A stretch of DNA of 6,119 bases from an uncultured bacterium (lineage in GTDB: Bacteria; Patescibacteriota; Minisyncoccia; Phycocordibacterales; UBA9973): positions 1 to 6,119 of the forward strand of contig CAIOXR010000022.1 of NCBI GenBank assembly GCA_903862375.1, read 5' to 3'. This document shows positions 6,088 to 6,119 of the stretch, one piece after another. The first letter of the stretch is position 1. The number at the start of each line of letters is the position of its first letter. Position numbers and translations under genes: made by a program. The notes beneath the pieces were generated by a model. That model was not told the DNA's origin and made no database searches. It saw only the letters and a list, made by a program, of their open reading frames with translations.

Positions 6088-6119
6088 CATATATGAACAG
6101 ATTATTTTTAATAAAGTAA

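Noticed and set aside
6081..6119. A divergent + strand promoter at the right edge (TTGTCA at 6081)
   Set aside because: No convincing -10 at 16 to 18 bases; the TTGTCA overlaps the complement of the trmB -35, and the window ends before any gene.
1..6119. CRISPR array, insertion sequence, attachment site or phage defence system
   Set aside because: There are no spaced direct repeats, no transposase or integrase, no terminal inverted repeats, and all five genes fit housekeeping, competence or unknown membrane roles.

Overview
The window is an A+T-rich bacterial segment with short intergenic gaps and five complete protein genes. Three features point to the candidate phyla radiation (Patescibacteria), most likely a Parcubacteria-like lineage. 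The PNPase has the GGQYNKREGRPSD-type loop in place of the usual FFRREGRP loop. The short TraR/DksA-type zinc-finger protein and the ComM start (MSFSRIYSAQ) look like the versions I associate with that group. The TrmB-type regulator fits too. This placement comes from remembered family patterns, not from a search. The genetic code looks standard: the stops are four TAA and one TAG, glycines use GGN, and no TGA occurs in frame.

Layout from left to right: a strong intrinsic terminator of an unseen upstream gene (14-50); a 173-base leader (51-223) rich in CTAG words and small, partly exclusive hairpins; pnp (224-2350, +), polynucleotide phosphorylase; 35 bases later an unrecognised single-pass membrane protein (2386-3264, +); a DksA/TraR-like RNA-polymerase-binding zinc-finger protein (3304-3663, +); a perfect 14-bp terminator (3666-3706) whose T-run touches the next start codon; comM (3707-5278, +), the AAA+ branch-migration ATPase of natural transformation; a 41-base convergent gap with a weak cUUCGg hairpin; and a TrmB-family regulator (5320-6051, -) with a near-consensus promoter (6058-6087) at the right edge.

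The genes are mostly RNA, transcription and DNA housekeeping: RNA decay (pnp), modulation of RNA polymerase (DksA-like), processing of incoming DNA (comM) and a transcription factor of unknown target. pnp and the membrane protein may share a transcript, since no terminator separates them. I see no mobile element, CRISPR array, rRNA or tRNA, and no clear new multi-gene system.

The most unusual signals lie at gene starts. No start has a canonical, well-spaced Shine-Dalgarno sequence. The trmB-like gene appears to be transcribed from its own ATG (leaderless). The comM start codon is fused to a terminator.
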